This document shows positions 27,201-35,606 of a stretch of DNA of 64,000 nt, in pieces. The stretch lies in contig NZ_JANTHZ010000001.1 of the NCBI RefSeq assembly GCF_024752355.1, positions 496,001-560,000 on the forward strand, given 5' to 3'. Source of the DNA: Ancylobacter mangrovi (GTDB taxonomy: Bacteria; Pseudomonadota; Alphaproteobacteria; Rhizobiales; Xanthobacteraceae). Each line of letters opens with the position of its first letter. The stretch's first letter is position 1. The position numbers were made by a program, and so were the translations under genes. The notes under the pieces were generated by a model that was given only the letters and a program-made list of their open reading frames with translations, did no database searches and had not been told where the DNA came from.

Positions 27201-28001
27201 ATGCCCCTGCCCGTCCTGTCCGATGTGCCCGAGGCGCTGCGCTTCCTGACCAGGCTCCCGGTGCCCGGAAGCGGCGCGGCGCCGGCAGCGAGCGACGGGC
27301 CGGCGCGCCCCTATATGGACCGGCTGGCCCCGGCCTTCCCCGTCGCCGGCGCCATCATCGGCCTGCTCGGCGCGCTCGTCCTCGCCGTCGGCCTTGCCAT
27401 CCATCTCGGGAGCTGGGTCTCCAGCGTCCTCGCCGTCGCGGTGATGACGGCGATCACCGGCGCGCTGCACGAGGACGGCCTCGCCGACACGGCCGACGGG
27501 CTCGGCGGCAACGGCATCGAACGGCGCCTCGAGATCATGAAGGACAGCCGCATCGGCAGCTTCGGCGTGCTGGCGCTGGTGCTGGCGATGCTGCTGAAGG
27601 TCGGCGCGCTGCAGGGATTGTCGTTCGCCAGCGGGCTCGGCGCCGGTGCGGCGCTGGTCGCCGCGGGGGCGCTCTCGCGCACTGCCGGCCCCTGGATGCT
27701 GGCCGTGCTGCCGCCGGCGCGAGCGAGCGGTCTCGCCGCCGGGGTCGGCCGTCCCTCGCCCGCGGCCTGCCGGATGGCGGCCGCCATCGGTGTCGTGATC
27801 GCCTTCGCGGTGACGGTGCCGGTGTTCGGCCTGGCGGCGTTCGTGGTCGCCCTCATCTTTGGAATCGCAGCCTTTTTCGGCATCGTCCGCCTTGCCCGCG
27901 CCCAATTCGGCGGGCAGACGGGAGACATTGCCGGGGCCGCCATCGTGGCGGTGGAGATTGCCTTCCTCACGGGCCTGCTTATCTTCGCGCGGCAGCTTTG
28001 A
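27201..28001 (+). CDS. cobS: Adenosylcobinamide-GDP ribazoletransferase (cobalamin synthase)
   Basis: This 266-aa integral membrane enzyme joins adenosylcobinamide-GDP and alpha-ribazole, the last assembly step of cobalamin. The metal-binding signature HEDGLADTADGLGG is near residue 92, preceded by FLTRLPVPG at the N-terminus and followed by MKDSRIGSFGVLALVLAMLL. Six or so hydrophobic helices are visible. It is likely co-transcribed with bluB, and alpha-ribazole phosphate is provided by the divergent cobT. Confidence 0.95.
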   Translation: MPLPVLSDVPEALRFLTRLPVPGSGAAPAASDGPARPYMDRLAPAFPVAGAIIGLLGALVLAVGLAIHLGSWVSSVLAVAVMTAITGALHEDGLADTADGLGGNGIERRLEIMKDSRIGSFGVLALVLAMLLKVGALQGLSFASGLGAGAALVAAGALSRTAGPWMLAVLPPARASGLAAGVGRPSPAACRMAAAIGVVIAFAVTVPVFGLAAFVVALIFGIAAFFGIVRLARAQFGGQTGDIAGAAIVAVEIAFLTGLLIFARQL

Positions 28002-28015
28002 GCCGACCGAATCCG

Positions 28016-28246
28016 ATGCCGACAACCGTCTCCACTCCTTGCGTTGCCACCTGCACGCTCGACGCGGGCGGGCGCATCTGTATCGGTTGCGGCCGTACCA
28101 TCGAGGAGATCGGCGCCTGGAGCAGGATGAGCGAAAGCGAGCGCCGCGCCGTCATGGCGCGCCTCGCAGCGAGCCGCGCGGCGGACGCCGCAGCGACCGC
28201 CCGCGCGCCGGCACGCCCCGCCCGGATGCGGGAGGGCGCGCGGTGA
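28016..28246 (+). CDS. DUF1289 domain-containing small cysteine protein
   Basis: This 76-aa protein has the DUF1289 pattern CVATCTLDAGGRICIGCGRT followed by IEEIGAWSRMSE. The four cysteines are spaced as in the family and probably bind a metal. The basic, Ala-rich tail is not conserved. It begins 14 bp after cobS and its stop overlaps the next start (GTGA). DUF1289 proteins are common in proteobacteria with no established function. Confidence 0.88.
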   Translation: MPTTVSTPCVATCTLDAGGRICIGCGRTIEEIGAWSRMSESERRAVMARLAASRAADAAATARAPARPARMREGAR

Positions 28247-28968
28247 ACAATGACCGCCTGATGTGGATCGTGGTGATCGGCCTTGCCGCCGGCATCGGCC
28301 TGATCGCCTGGAGCGAGGCCACCGGCGGCATAGCCGGCCTCGGCGCGCGCCAGCTCGCCCATCTCGTCACCTACGGGGCGATCGGGCTGGTGGTGGGCGC
28401 GGCGGTGGTGGCGACCTTCACCGGCCGGCTCGGCGAGGCGCTGCGCGCGGTGGCGCTGTGGCTGGTCATCTTCGCCGTGCTGGCGGCCGGCTACACCTAC
28501 CGGGTGGAGATCCACGCCGTCGCCTACCGGGTGCTGGCCGAGCTCGCACCCGGCTACGCGGTGCCGCTCGCCGATCGCGGCGCGCCGGCGGTCGAGGTGG
28601 CGCGGGCGAGCGATGGCGACTTCAACGTGCGGGTCGAGATCAATGACAGCCGCATCCCGATGCTGGTCGACACCGGCGCCTCGAGCGTCGTGCTGACGCC
28701 CGAGGACGCGGTCGCGGTCGGCCTGCCGATCGAATTCCTGCGCTACGACATCCCGATCGACACCGCCAACGGGCGCGGCAAGGCGGCCGCCGTGGTGCTC
28801 GACCGGGTGGCCATCGCCGGCAGCATCGAGGAACGCAACGTGCCGGCGCTGATCGCCAGCCCCGGCACGCTCAAGCACAGCCTCCTGGGCATGAGCTTCC
28901 TCTCCCGCCTCGGCAGCTTCGAGATCAGTGGAGAGAAGCTGATAATGCGGGCCAAGATCGCGCAGTAA
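28243..28968 (+). CDS. Retropepsin-like aspartic protease, membrane-anchored (TIGR02281-like)
   Basis: This 241-aa protein has three N-terminal hydrophobic segments (about residues 7-23, 38-60 and 70-88), then a single retropepsin-type domain. The active-site motif LVDTGASSVVLTPEDA lies near residue 143 and HSLLGMSFLSRLGSFEI near residue 215. Retropepsins work as dimers, so two membrane-tethered copies may pair in the periplasm. The GTG start at 28243 overlaps the DUF1289 stop by four bases. The substrate is unknown. It ends seven bases before the convergent TauE gene. Confidence 0.88.
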   Translation: MNNDRLMWIVVIGLAAGIGLIAWSEATGGIAGLGARQLAHLVTYGAIGLVVGAAVVATFTGRLGEALRAVALWLVIFAVLAAGYTYRVEIHAVAYRVLAELAPGYAVPLADRGAPAVEVARASDGDFNVRVEINDSRIPMLVDTGASSVVLTPEDAVAVGLPIEFLRYDIPIDTANGRGKAAAVVLDRVAIAGSIEERNVPALIASPGTLKHSLLGMSFLSRLGSFEISGEKLIMRAKIAQ

Positions 28969-28975
28969 CGCACGC

Positions 28976-29812
28976 TCAGCGCATCATCAGCGCGACCAGG
29001 AAGCGCAGCCCGGTTATCAGCAGGAACAGGCCGAAGCCGATCTCGAGCTGGCGCCGGGTGAAGGCGTGGGCGAGCCGCGCGCCGAGCGGCGCCACCAGCG
29101 TCGCGATGCCGCCGACCAGTATCAGCGCCGGCAGCGAGACATAGCCGATGGAGAGCGGCGGCAGGCTGGCGAGATGGGGAATGCCGCTCAGCATGTAGCC
29201 GATGGTGCCCGGCACGGCGATCAGCGCGCCGAGGCCCACCGAGGTGGCGATGGCGTCGTGGATCGGCACCCGGTAGAGCGTGAGCACCACGGTCGCGATG
29301 CCGCCGCCGCTGATGCCGATCAGCGGCGAGGCGGCGCCGATGCCGAAGCCGTAGGCCGCCATGGCGGCGCGGCCCGGCAGCGTCTCGCCCAGCACCCATC
29401 TCGACCCGGCGAACAGCATCTTCGAGGACATCAGCGCGGCGAAGACGACGAACGCGCCCTGCAGCACGATGTCCGGCGACACCGCCGCGAGCAGCGTGCC
29501 GCTGATCACGCCGGCGAGGACCGACGGCGCCCATCGCCGCAGCACCTGGCTGTCCACGCGGGTGCGCGCGCGGTGCGCGAGGAAGGAGCGCAGCGCTGTG
29601 GGCACGATGATCGCCAGCGACGAGCCGACCGCCAGATGCATGCGCTCGGCTTCGGGAACGCCGAGCGTGCCGAACATCTCGTAGAGGACGGGGACGACGA
29701 TCGCCCCGCCGCCGACGCCGAACAGGCCCGCCAGCATGCCGGTGGCGAAGCCCGCCGCCAGCAGCGCGCCGGCAAGCCAGATCAAGTGCTCAAGAGGTAT
29801 GGACTGCAGCAT
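28976..29812 (-). CDS. TauE/SafE family permease (TSUP)
   Basis: This 278-aa inner-membrane protein has about eight helices. Two GG-rich family repeats are visible: GMLAGLFGVGGGAIVVPVLY near residue 25 and GIGAASPLIGISGGGIATVV near residue 165. The family exports sulfite, sulfoacetate and related organosulfur anions, but the substrate here is undetermined. The ATG at 29812 overlaps the dusA stop (TAATG), so the two are translationally coupled, although no functional link is obvious. Confidence 0.9.
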   Translation of the reverse strand: MLQSIPLEHLIWLAGALLAAGFATGMLAGLFGVGGGAIVVPVLYEMFGTLGVPEAERMHLAVGSSLAIIVPTALRSFLAHRARTRVDSQVLRRWAPSVLAGVISGTLLAAVSPDIVLQGAFVVFAALMSSKMLFAGSRWVLGETLPGRAAMAAYGFGIGAASPLIGISGGGIATVVLTLYRVPIHDAIATSVGLGALIAVPGTIGYMLSGIPHLASLPPLSIGYVSLPALILVGGIATLVAPLGARLAHAFTRRQLEIGFGLFLLITGLRFLVALMMR

Positions 29813-30810
29813 TACGCCACCAGGGAACGCCTTTCTTCCGCCCGACGAACCTCGTCGACGGCGGCGCGCAGGACGGCGAGACCGGCCTCCGGCCTCACCC
29901 CTTCCATGGCGAGGCGGCGACGATAGGCCCGCGCACCGGGGCGGCCGGTGAACAGACCCAGCATATGACGGGTGACGTCGTGAAGACGCCCGCCGGCGGC
30001 GAGATGCGCGCCGATATAGGGCTCGAACGCCTCCACCGCGGCGAAGGCGTCGGCGTGGGGAGGCGCCTCGCCGAACAGGCGGGCATCGACCTCGAGCAGC
30101 AGCTCGGGCTGCTGGTAGGCCGCGCGGCCGAGCATCGCGCCGTCGACATGGCGAAGCTGCGCCTCCACCTCGTCCAGCGAACCGATCCCCCCGTTGATGC
30201 TGACCGGCACGCCGGGCAGGCGGCGCTTGAGCCGGTGCACGCGGTCGTAGTCGAGCGGGGGAATGTCGCGGTTCTCCTTCGGCGACAGGCCTTCCAGCCA
30301 CGCCTTGCGGGCATGGACGACGAGCGCGTCCGCGCCGGCCGCGAGCACGGCGTCGGCAAGCCGGTCCAGCGCCACCTCCGGGTCCTGGTCGTCGACGCCG
30401 ATGCGGCACTTCACCGTGACGGGGATGTCGACGCGCGCCTTCATCGCCGCCACGCAGGCGGCCACGAGCTCGGGGTCGCGCATCAGGCAGGCGCCGAAAT
30501 TGCCGCCCTGCACCCGGTCGGAGGGGCAGCCGACATTGAGGTTGATCTCGTCATAGCCGCGATCGGCGCAGATCGCCGCCGCCTGCGCCAGCGCATCCGG
30601 GTCCGAGCCGCCGAGCTGGACCGCAACCGGATGCTCGTCCTCGCCGAAGCCGATGAGGCGGTCGCGGTCGCCGAAGATCACCGCGTTTGCGGTCACCATC
30701 TCCGTATAAAGCCGCGCCCGGCGCGAGAGCAGGCGATGGAAAGCCCGGCAGTGGCGGTCGGACCAGTCCATCATCGGCGCGACGGAAAATCGGTGTTCGT
30801 GAAAAGCCAT
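29812..30810 (-). CDS. dusA: tRNA-dihydrouridine synthase A
   Basis: This 332-aa FMN enzyme reduces uridines in the D loop of tRNAs (U20/U20a in characterised DusA). It has the N-terminal FMN-binding SVAPMMDWSDRHCRAFHRLL, the catalytic Cys in NLNVGCPSDRVQGGNFGACL near residue 95, and the C-terminal VDGAMLGRAAYQQPEL followed by a helical domain. These are specific for DusA rather than DusB or DusC. The ATG at 30810 is preferred on spacing from AAGAAG; the immediately preceding ATG at 30813 is also possible. Confidence 0.93.
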   Translation of the reverse strand: MAFHEHRFSVAPMMDWSDRHCRAFHRLLSRRARLYTEMVTANAVIFGDRDRLIGFGEDEHPVAVQLGGSDPDALAQAAAICADRGYDEINLNVGCPSDRVQGGNFGACLMRDPELVAACVAAMKARVDIPVTVKCRIGVDDQDPEVALDRLADAVLAAGADALVVHARKAWLEGLSPKENRDIPPLDYDRVHRLKRRLPGVPVSINGGIGSLDEVEAQLRHVDGAMLGRAAYQQPELLLEVDARLFGEAPPHADAFAAVEAFEPYIGAHLAAGGRLHDVTRHMLGLFTGRPGARAYRRRLAMEGVRPEAGLAVLRAAVDEVRRAEERRSLVA

Positions 30811-31032
30811 CATTCTTCTTGCCGGGCGGACATGCCCGTGGGCGCTCCATGTACTCGTTCGTACGCCATTAGACGCCCATTTGCGCGGCCTTTCGACCGG
30901 GCGGCGCGGAAAACGCGCCGAAACGGCATCACCACAGGCGATTCCGCCGCCGTGCATATCAATGATATGGCAGAGCGCGGCACGGCGCTACCGCCATCTG
31001 CGCCGGATGGAGGGCGCCGCGCGGCCGCGCTG

Positions 31033-32001
31033 CTATTTGTAGTAGGTGCGGTAGGTGCGGACCATGCTCGGCACGAATTCGCGCAGGATCGCCTTGATCC
31101 CGAGCGCCTTGCCGTTCTGCCGGTAGAGGTAGTTCGTCACCACCGCCCGCATGACGTTTTCGGGATAGGTCTCGCGGAAGAGGAACAGCAGCTCGTTCTT
31201 CTCGAGCAGATGATGGAGATAGGACCCGGCCGGCGGGGCTATGCTCTTCCAGTAGCCGATCGTGGTCAGGATGTTGTTGAACAGATGGACGGTGACCGCG
31301 TCGTCGCATTTCGAGGCGCAGAAGTCGAAATGTTCCGGCAGCAGGACCTTCCATATGTCCTGATAGTCGATCGGATAGAAGGCGACGTGCGGGGTCGGCT
31401 CGATCGGCCCGCCGAGCACGCGGTTGACCCGCTCGATCAGCGCCGGCCCGGTTTCCCCCCAGCGCAGATCACGGTCGAACAGCTTGTGGACCTCCTCGCG
31501 CAGCGTGGTCAGGACCTCTGTGTCGGAGATGTAGATGATCGCGTTGTTCAGCCCGCGCGGCTCCTCCGCGATCAGCAGATTGGAGCGGTCGGCGAAATTG
31601 CCCTCGCCGATCATCAGCACGTCGATGTCGACCCAGGTGAGGTTGCGCCGGCGCATCATCTCGTAGCGGAAGAAATCCGAGAAATGGCACACGTCGGGCC
31701 GGCCGTTGTAGATGATGCGCTGGCCGATCGCCTCGGGAACGATCGCCGCCGCATCCTCGACCGCGATCCCCTCCGGCACGTTTTCCAGCGGCGCGTAGGA
31801 GAACAGGGTGAGGTCGATGCCCCGGCGCAGGAACGAGAGCAGGCACGCCTGGTCGAGCGCGCTGAGCGTGCCGCGCGCCCAGAACGTGCCGACACCCTCG
31901 CCGGGAAAGGCGCTGCGCGCCTTGAAGGCGCCCTTGCCCGGCCTGCCGCGCACCGCACCCGCCCTCTGTGCGGCGTCAAGTTGCTGTTCGCCATATCGCA
32001 T
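31033..32001 (-). CDS. DXD-type glycosyltransferase (Gly_transf_sug-like)
   Basis: This 322-aa predicted GT-A transferase has an N-terminal FWARGTLSALDQACLLSFLRRG and LTLFSYAPLENVPEGI, the pattern of capsule sugar transferases that begin with a long dinucleotide-binding half. The likely DXD motif is in TWVDIDVLMIGEG near residue 140 (D-I-D). No signal or membrane helix is visible. It marks the left end of the exopolysaccharide locus, just right of dusA. The acceptor and donor are unknown. The start at 32001 has GAGGG upstream. Confidence 0.75.
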   Translation of the reverse strand: MRYGEQQLDAAQRAGAVRGRPGKGAFKARSAFPGEGVGTFWARGTLSALDQACLLSFLRRGIDLTLFSYAPLENVPEGIAVEDAAAIVPEAIGQRIIYNGRPDVCHFSDFFRYEMMRRRNLTWVDIDVLMIGEGNFADRSNLLIAEEPRGLNNAIIYISDTEVLTTLREEVHKLFDRDLRWGETGPALIERVNRVLGGPIEPTPHVAFYPIDYQDIWKVLLPEHFDFCASKCDDAVTVHLFNNILTTIGYWKSIAPPAGSYLHHLLEKNELLFLFRETYPENVMRAVVTNYLYRQNGKALGIKAILREFVPSMVRTYRTYYK

Positions 32002-32087
32002 CGCGTCATCGCCCTCGCATAAGCCCTGCCCCGGAAACGCCGTGCGACGAACTCGCGCGATTCCGCCTTCCCTCCCGCCGCCGTCGA

Positions 32088-32954
32088 TCATGGCGGGCCC
32101 GCGCACCCCGAAAGCGCCGGTCTGAATGCGTAGGCCCGGATGTAGTCGACCTGCAGCACCACCGGGTTCGGTGTCTCGCTAATGGAAAAGCCGGAGCCGA
32201 GCGCCAGATCCACCAGGATCATCAACTTGTTCCTGTGACTGTCCGGCGTCTTCACCTGCCACATCGGCTTGCGATCGAGATAGAAGGTGATGTTGGCAGG
32301 CGTGACGGCCGCGCTATAGGTGTGGAACTCGTCCTCGAGCGAGCCCTCCGCCACCTCGAACGTGTTCAGATCGCCGGTCTGGATCGCCGGGTCGTCGGAC
32401 CACAGGTGATAGGCCGCCTGATAGGAATCGCGGGCGTGGCCGTAATATTCGATGATGTCGACCTCGAGCGTGCCGTCCGTCTTGCCCGGCTCGGGAATGG
32501 CGTTCAGCCAGAAGGCGGGCCAGGTGCCGGGCCCCGTCGGCAGCTTCATCCGCGCCTCGAAATAACCGTAGCGCAGGCCGAAGCCCTTGCCCGTGTCGTC
32601 GGCCGAGGCGAGCAGGCCCGAGGTCCAGTTGCCGTCGGCATCCTTCGAGGCGGTGATGCTGAGCACGCCGTCCTGGACCGAGAAGGGCGAGTCGGGGCCG
32701 GGATCGCCGAAGGCGGCATCGCCGAAATCGCCGTCCCAGGGGGTATGGGCGATCCAGCGCCCATCGCCGATTTCGCGCGCCGCGACGCTCAGCTCGTCGA
32801 ACTCGTCGTCGAAGACGAGCTCCAGCCGGCAGAAATCGATGGCGTTCCCGACCGGCGGATCCCTGCCCTCCGCCTCGGCCGGCACCACCGGCGGCGCCAG
32901 CGTCGTGGCGCCGGAGAGGATGGCGAGGGACAGGGCGAGGCGGGCCGCTTTCAT
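32088..32954 (-). CDS. Secreted GH16 family glycoside hydrolase
   Basis: This 288-aa protein has a Sec signal (to about residue 28, ending VVPAEAEG) and a GH16 beta-jellyroll domain. The catalytic signature EVDIIEYYGH near residue 165 carries the nucleophile and acid/base glutamates in the E-x-D-x-x-E order. FGLRYGYFEARMKLPTGPGT precedes it. GH16 enzymes in EPS loci (ExoK, ExsH) trim nascent beta-glucan-type polymers. The start overlaps the stop of the upstream glycosyltransferase (ATGA), so it is coupled to EPS assembly and probably sets polymer length. Confidence 0.9.
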   Translation of the reverse strand: MKAARLALSLAILSGATTLAPPVVPAEAEGRDPPVGNAIDFCRLELVFDDEFDELSVAAREIGDGRWIAHTPWDGDFGDAAFGDPGPDSPFSVQDGVLSITASKDADGNWTSGLLASADDTGKGFGLRYGYFEARMKLPTGPGTWPAFWLNAIPEPGKTDGTLEVDIIEYYGHARDSYQAAYHLWSDDPAIQTGDLNTFEVAEGSLEDEFHTYSAAVTPANITFYLDRKPMWQVKTPDSHRNKLMILVDLALGSGFSISETPNPVVLQVDYIRAYAFRPALSGCAGPP

Positions 32955-34117
32955 CGCGCATCCCCCAGCAGCGCGCGCGTCAGCTCGACGTGACGGGCGA
33001 TGTAGTCCTGGCAGCCGAGCCCGCCGAGCCGCATCCGCGCCTGCGCGCGCTGCGCCAGCAGGATGCCGCGCTCGGGCGCCGCGAGCAGGGAATGGACCGC
33101 CTCCCGCAGCGCCAGCGGATCGCCGGGCGGTACGTAACAGGCGGATCGCGCGTCGAAATAGGCCTCCAGCCCGCCGGTGCCGCTCACCACCATGGGCAGC
33201 CCTTCCAGCGCCGCCTCCTCCATCACCGTGATGCCGCTTGCGTGCCGGTTCGGCTTCAGCGGAACGACCATGAGCGTCGCCTCGTGCATCAGGCTCTGCA
33301 GCTCGCTGTTGTCGGCGAGCTGGACGATGCGGACATTGGCCGCGTCGCGCATGAGCGAGACCGGGGCGGTCCCCGAGACGATGGTGAGCTCGATGTCCGG
33401 CTGCCCGCGCAGGGCGGCGACCAGCGTGCGCCAGTCCCTGTGGCGGTCGTTGCCGAGGCTGACGATCCGGGCCGGCCGGCTTACGCGCACGCGCGGCGGG
33501 GTCCATTTCTCGCTCGGAATGCCGAACAGCACCAGCTCGCAGCGCTTGCCGGGAAAAGCCCGGCGGATCACCGCCAGGTTCTCCGGCGAGAGCGTGGTGA
33601 GCAGGTCCACCTCGCGGATCAGGCGCCGGAAGAAGGCGCGGCGGATCGCCGTCAGGTCGTCCCAGCGGTCGAACAGCCACACGCTCTGGCCGAGCAGCTT
33701 CGGCCGGCCGCTGGGGCGGCGCCCATAGATCGCCAGCAGCAGCGCGACGGCGAGATACTGGGATTCGGAGTGGGTCCAGATCACGTCCGAGCCGAGGATC
33801 GCCTCGCGATTGTGCAGGGCGTGGAGATAGTCGAAGCCGAGCAGCGCCCGCACCGCATAGCGCACCGCCTTCCGCAGCACGCCCTCCTTCGCCGCCCGCG
33901 AGAAGGCGACGGCGCAGCCCATGGCGCGCGCCCTCGCATAGCCGTAGGGCGAGGGGTCGTTGAGGCCGATGAGGGTGCCGGCCCGCCAGCGCCGCTCCCA
34001 TTCCTGCGCGTCCTGCGCGAAGGCGAGATGCACGAACACCTTCGGCTCCGCGCCGGGAGGGTCCGGGGCGGTCGGAGGGTGCCGGCCGGCAAGCGGCAGG
34101 GTGCGGTGCTCGTTCAT
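32951..34117 (-). CDS. Glycosyltransferase (GT-B fold)
   Basis: This 388-aa predicted EPS glycosyltransferase has a GT4-like C-terminal half (RIVSLGNDRHRDWRTLVAAL near residue 230, then SLMHEATLMVVPLKPNRHAS and GITVMEEAALEGLPMVVSGT). The first glutamate of the classical E-x7-E is replaced, so donor binding may differ. The ATG at 34117 has AGGTGG five bases upstream and is preferred over the GTG at 34126. It overlaps the GH16 gene by four bases, indicating an operon. Confidence 0.85.
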   Translation of the reverse strand: MNEHRTLPLAGRHPPTAPDPPGAEPKVFVHLAFAQDAQEWERRWRAGTLIGLNDPSPYGYARARAMGCAVAFSRAAKEGVLRKAVRYAVRALLGFDYLHALHNREAILGSDVIWTHSESQYLAVALLLAIYGRRPSGRPKLLGQSVWLFDRWDDLTAIRRAFFRRLIREVDLLTTLSPENLAVIRRAFPGKRCELVLFGIPSEKWTPPRVRVSRPARIVSLGNDRHRDWRTLVAALRGQPDIELTIVSGTAPVSLMRDAANVRIVQLADNSELQSLMHEATLMVVPLKPNRHASGITVMEEAALEGLPMVVSGTGGLEAYFDARSACYVPPGDPLALREAVHSLLAAPERGILLAQRAQARMRLGGLGCQDYIARHVELTRALLGDAR

Positions 34118-34229
34118 GCGGGCCACCTGCGGCGCAGCCGGGCCTGCGGCGATGAGGGCGCGGCGCCGTCGGGCTGGCGGCGTTCGCCCGGCGCGCGGCC
34201 TTCGGGGTGAAGGGGGCGGTGACGGAGGC

Positions 34230-35348
34230 TCATGGCGCCAGATCCTCCCGGCGCGTCACCAGCCCGTCCGCGATGGCCATCTCGGCGAGATAGGCCTCGG
34301 CCGAGGTCGACCAGCGGTACTTCTTGGCGTTCTCGCGCCCGGTCGCCACCAGCTTGAAGCGCAGGGCCGGCTCGGCACGGAGCTGCTTGAACGCGTCGAG
34401 CCACGCCTCGGGCTGATCGGGCGCGGCGTAGAGCGCCGCCGCACCGCAGATCTCCGGCAGGCTCGCCCGGTCGGAGACGACGACCGGGCAGCCCAGCGCC
34501 ATCGCTTCCAGCGGCGGCAGGCCGAAGCCTTCCGCATAGGAGGGAAAGGCGAGGCAGAGCGAGTTCGTCAGCAACGCCGCCAGCTCGTTGTCGGTGAGCC
34601 GGCCGAGGACCGTCACGTTCGCATTGTCCGCCGCCGCGCCGGGCGCGGACTGGAACACCCGGCTGTCCAGCGCGCCGACCAGCGCGAGCCGGAAGCCGAC
34701 CGCCGCGAGCCGCGGCGCGAGGTCGAGCAGCATGCCGATATTCTTGTGCGGCGCCGGGCTCCCCAGCACGACGATGGTGCTGGAGCCCGCCGCGCGCCGC
34801 GTCGCCTCGGAGTGCTTGGGCGTCCATGTCAGTGCGTGTTCGTGGCCGCACGGAATGACGCTGATCTCCGCTTCCGGGCGGATGCCGGAACGGGCGAGCT
34901 CGGCGGCCGAGAACGAGGAGACCGTGACCACCCGCGCCACCCGCCGGGCGAGCAGCGGGAGGAACAGGCGGTGCAGCAGGCGGTAGCGCAGCGAATAGCT
35001 CTGCGGGAAGGCGCTTATGTTGGTGTCGTGGATGCACAGGATCTGCCGGGCGACCGCCAGCGGGCCCGTGTTGCACAGGCTGAGCAGCCCGCCGCGCACC
35101 TGGCCGGGGAGCGTGAACTGCTCCCACAGATGGCCGCGCAGCTCCCCGACCCGGCGAACCGCGATGTGGCCCAGCGCGTAGTCCTCGGCGTTCTTGGGCG
35201 TCACCAGCTCGAGCTCCAGTCCCTGCGCGAGGGGATGCCTGTCGGCGATCAGGCGGTCGAGGGCGGCGACGATCCCGTGGGCATAGCGCTGGACACCTGT
35301 AAGGGGTTGGGTCAGGAAGCGCCCGTTGATGGTCCAGCACCTGATCAT
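34230..35348 (-). CDS. Glycosyltransferase, GT4 family
   Basis: This 372-aa GT-B transferase has an N-terminal acceptor domain starting NGRFLTQPLTGVQRYAHGIV, a linker with VIPCGHEHAL and a donor domain with GSPAPHKNIGMLLDLAPRL and the E-x7-E signature AEGFGLPPLEAMALGCPVVV near residue 290. The N-terminal block resembles mannosyl/rhamnosyl transferases of EPS clusters. It starts at ATG 35348, 111 bp left of a CCTACCCCTTC motif shared with other promoters of the locus, and leads the unit GT4-GT-GH16. Confidence 0.92.
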   Translation of the reverse strand: MIRCWTINGRFLTQPLTGVQRYAHGIVAALDRLIADRHPLAQGLELELVTPKNAEDYALGHIAVRRVGELRGHLWEQFTLPGQVRGGLLSLCNTGPLAVARQILCIHDTNISAFPQSYSLRYRLLHRLFLPLLARRVARVVTVSSFSAAELARSGIRPEAEISVIPCGHEHALTWTPKHSEATRRAAGSSTIVVLGSPAPHKNIGMLLDLAPRLAAVGFRLALVGALDSRVFQSAPGAAADNANVTVLGRLTDNELAALLTNSLCLAFPSYAEGFGLPPLEAMALGCPVVVSDRASLPEICGAAALYAAPDQPEAWLDAFKQLRAEPALRFKLVATGRENAKKYRWSTSAEAYLAEMAIADGLVTRREDLAP

Positions 35349-35458
35349 GCTCGAATGACGCCTTTCCACCGACGCGCGCGATCAGCAACGGCGCACGTTA
35401 GTGTCGGGGACGCTTCGGCCCGGTGCCAGTCGGCATTCGGTGTAGAGGCTCGCGAAGA

Positions 35459-35472
35459 CCTACCCCTTCCGC
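35459..35472 (-). promoter_or_regulatory. Candidate EPS promoter motif, copy 1
   Basis: CCTACCCCTTCCGC (reverse complement GCGGAAGGGGTAGG) lies 111 bp upstream of the GT4 gene starting at 35348. Its first 11 bases recur exactly at 38204 upstream of the priming transferase, and a 12-of-14 variant lies at 47873. It is a possible activator or repressor site; no binding protein has been identified. Confidence 0.4.
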
Positions 35473-35606
35473 ACGATATGCTTCGCCCGGCGTGTAATTA
35501 TTTCCTCCATCCCGGCTAAACCCTCGGACGGCGGGAGCAATATTCGCCATCGCGCCGGCCTACCCCGGACGACACGCACTCGTTGCGCGCCTGCAGGTCG
35601 CCTGCG

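Noticed and set aside
24786..28025. 1079-codon open frame on the - strand
   Set aside because: Only its last 175 codons (the thermonuclease) are real; the rest lies out of frame with cobT or antisense to bluB and cobS.
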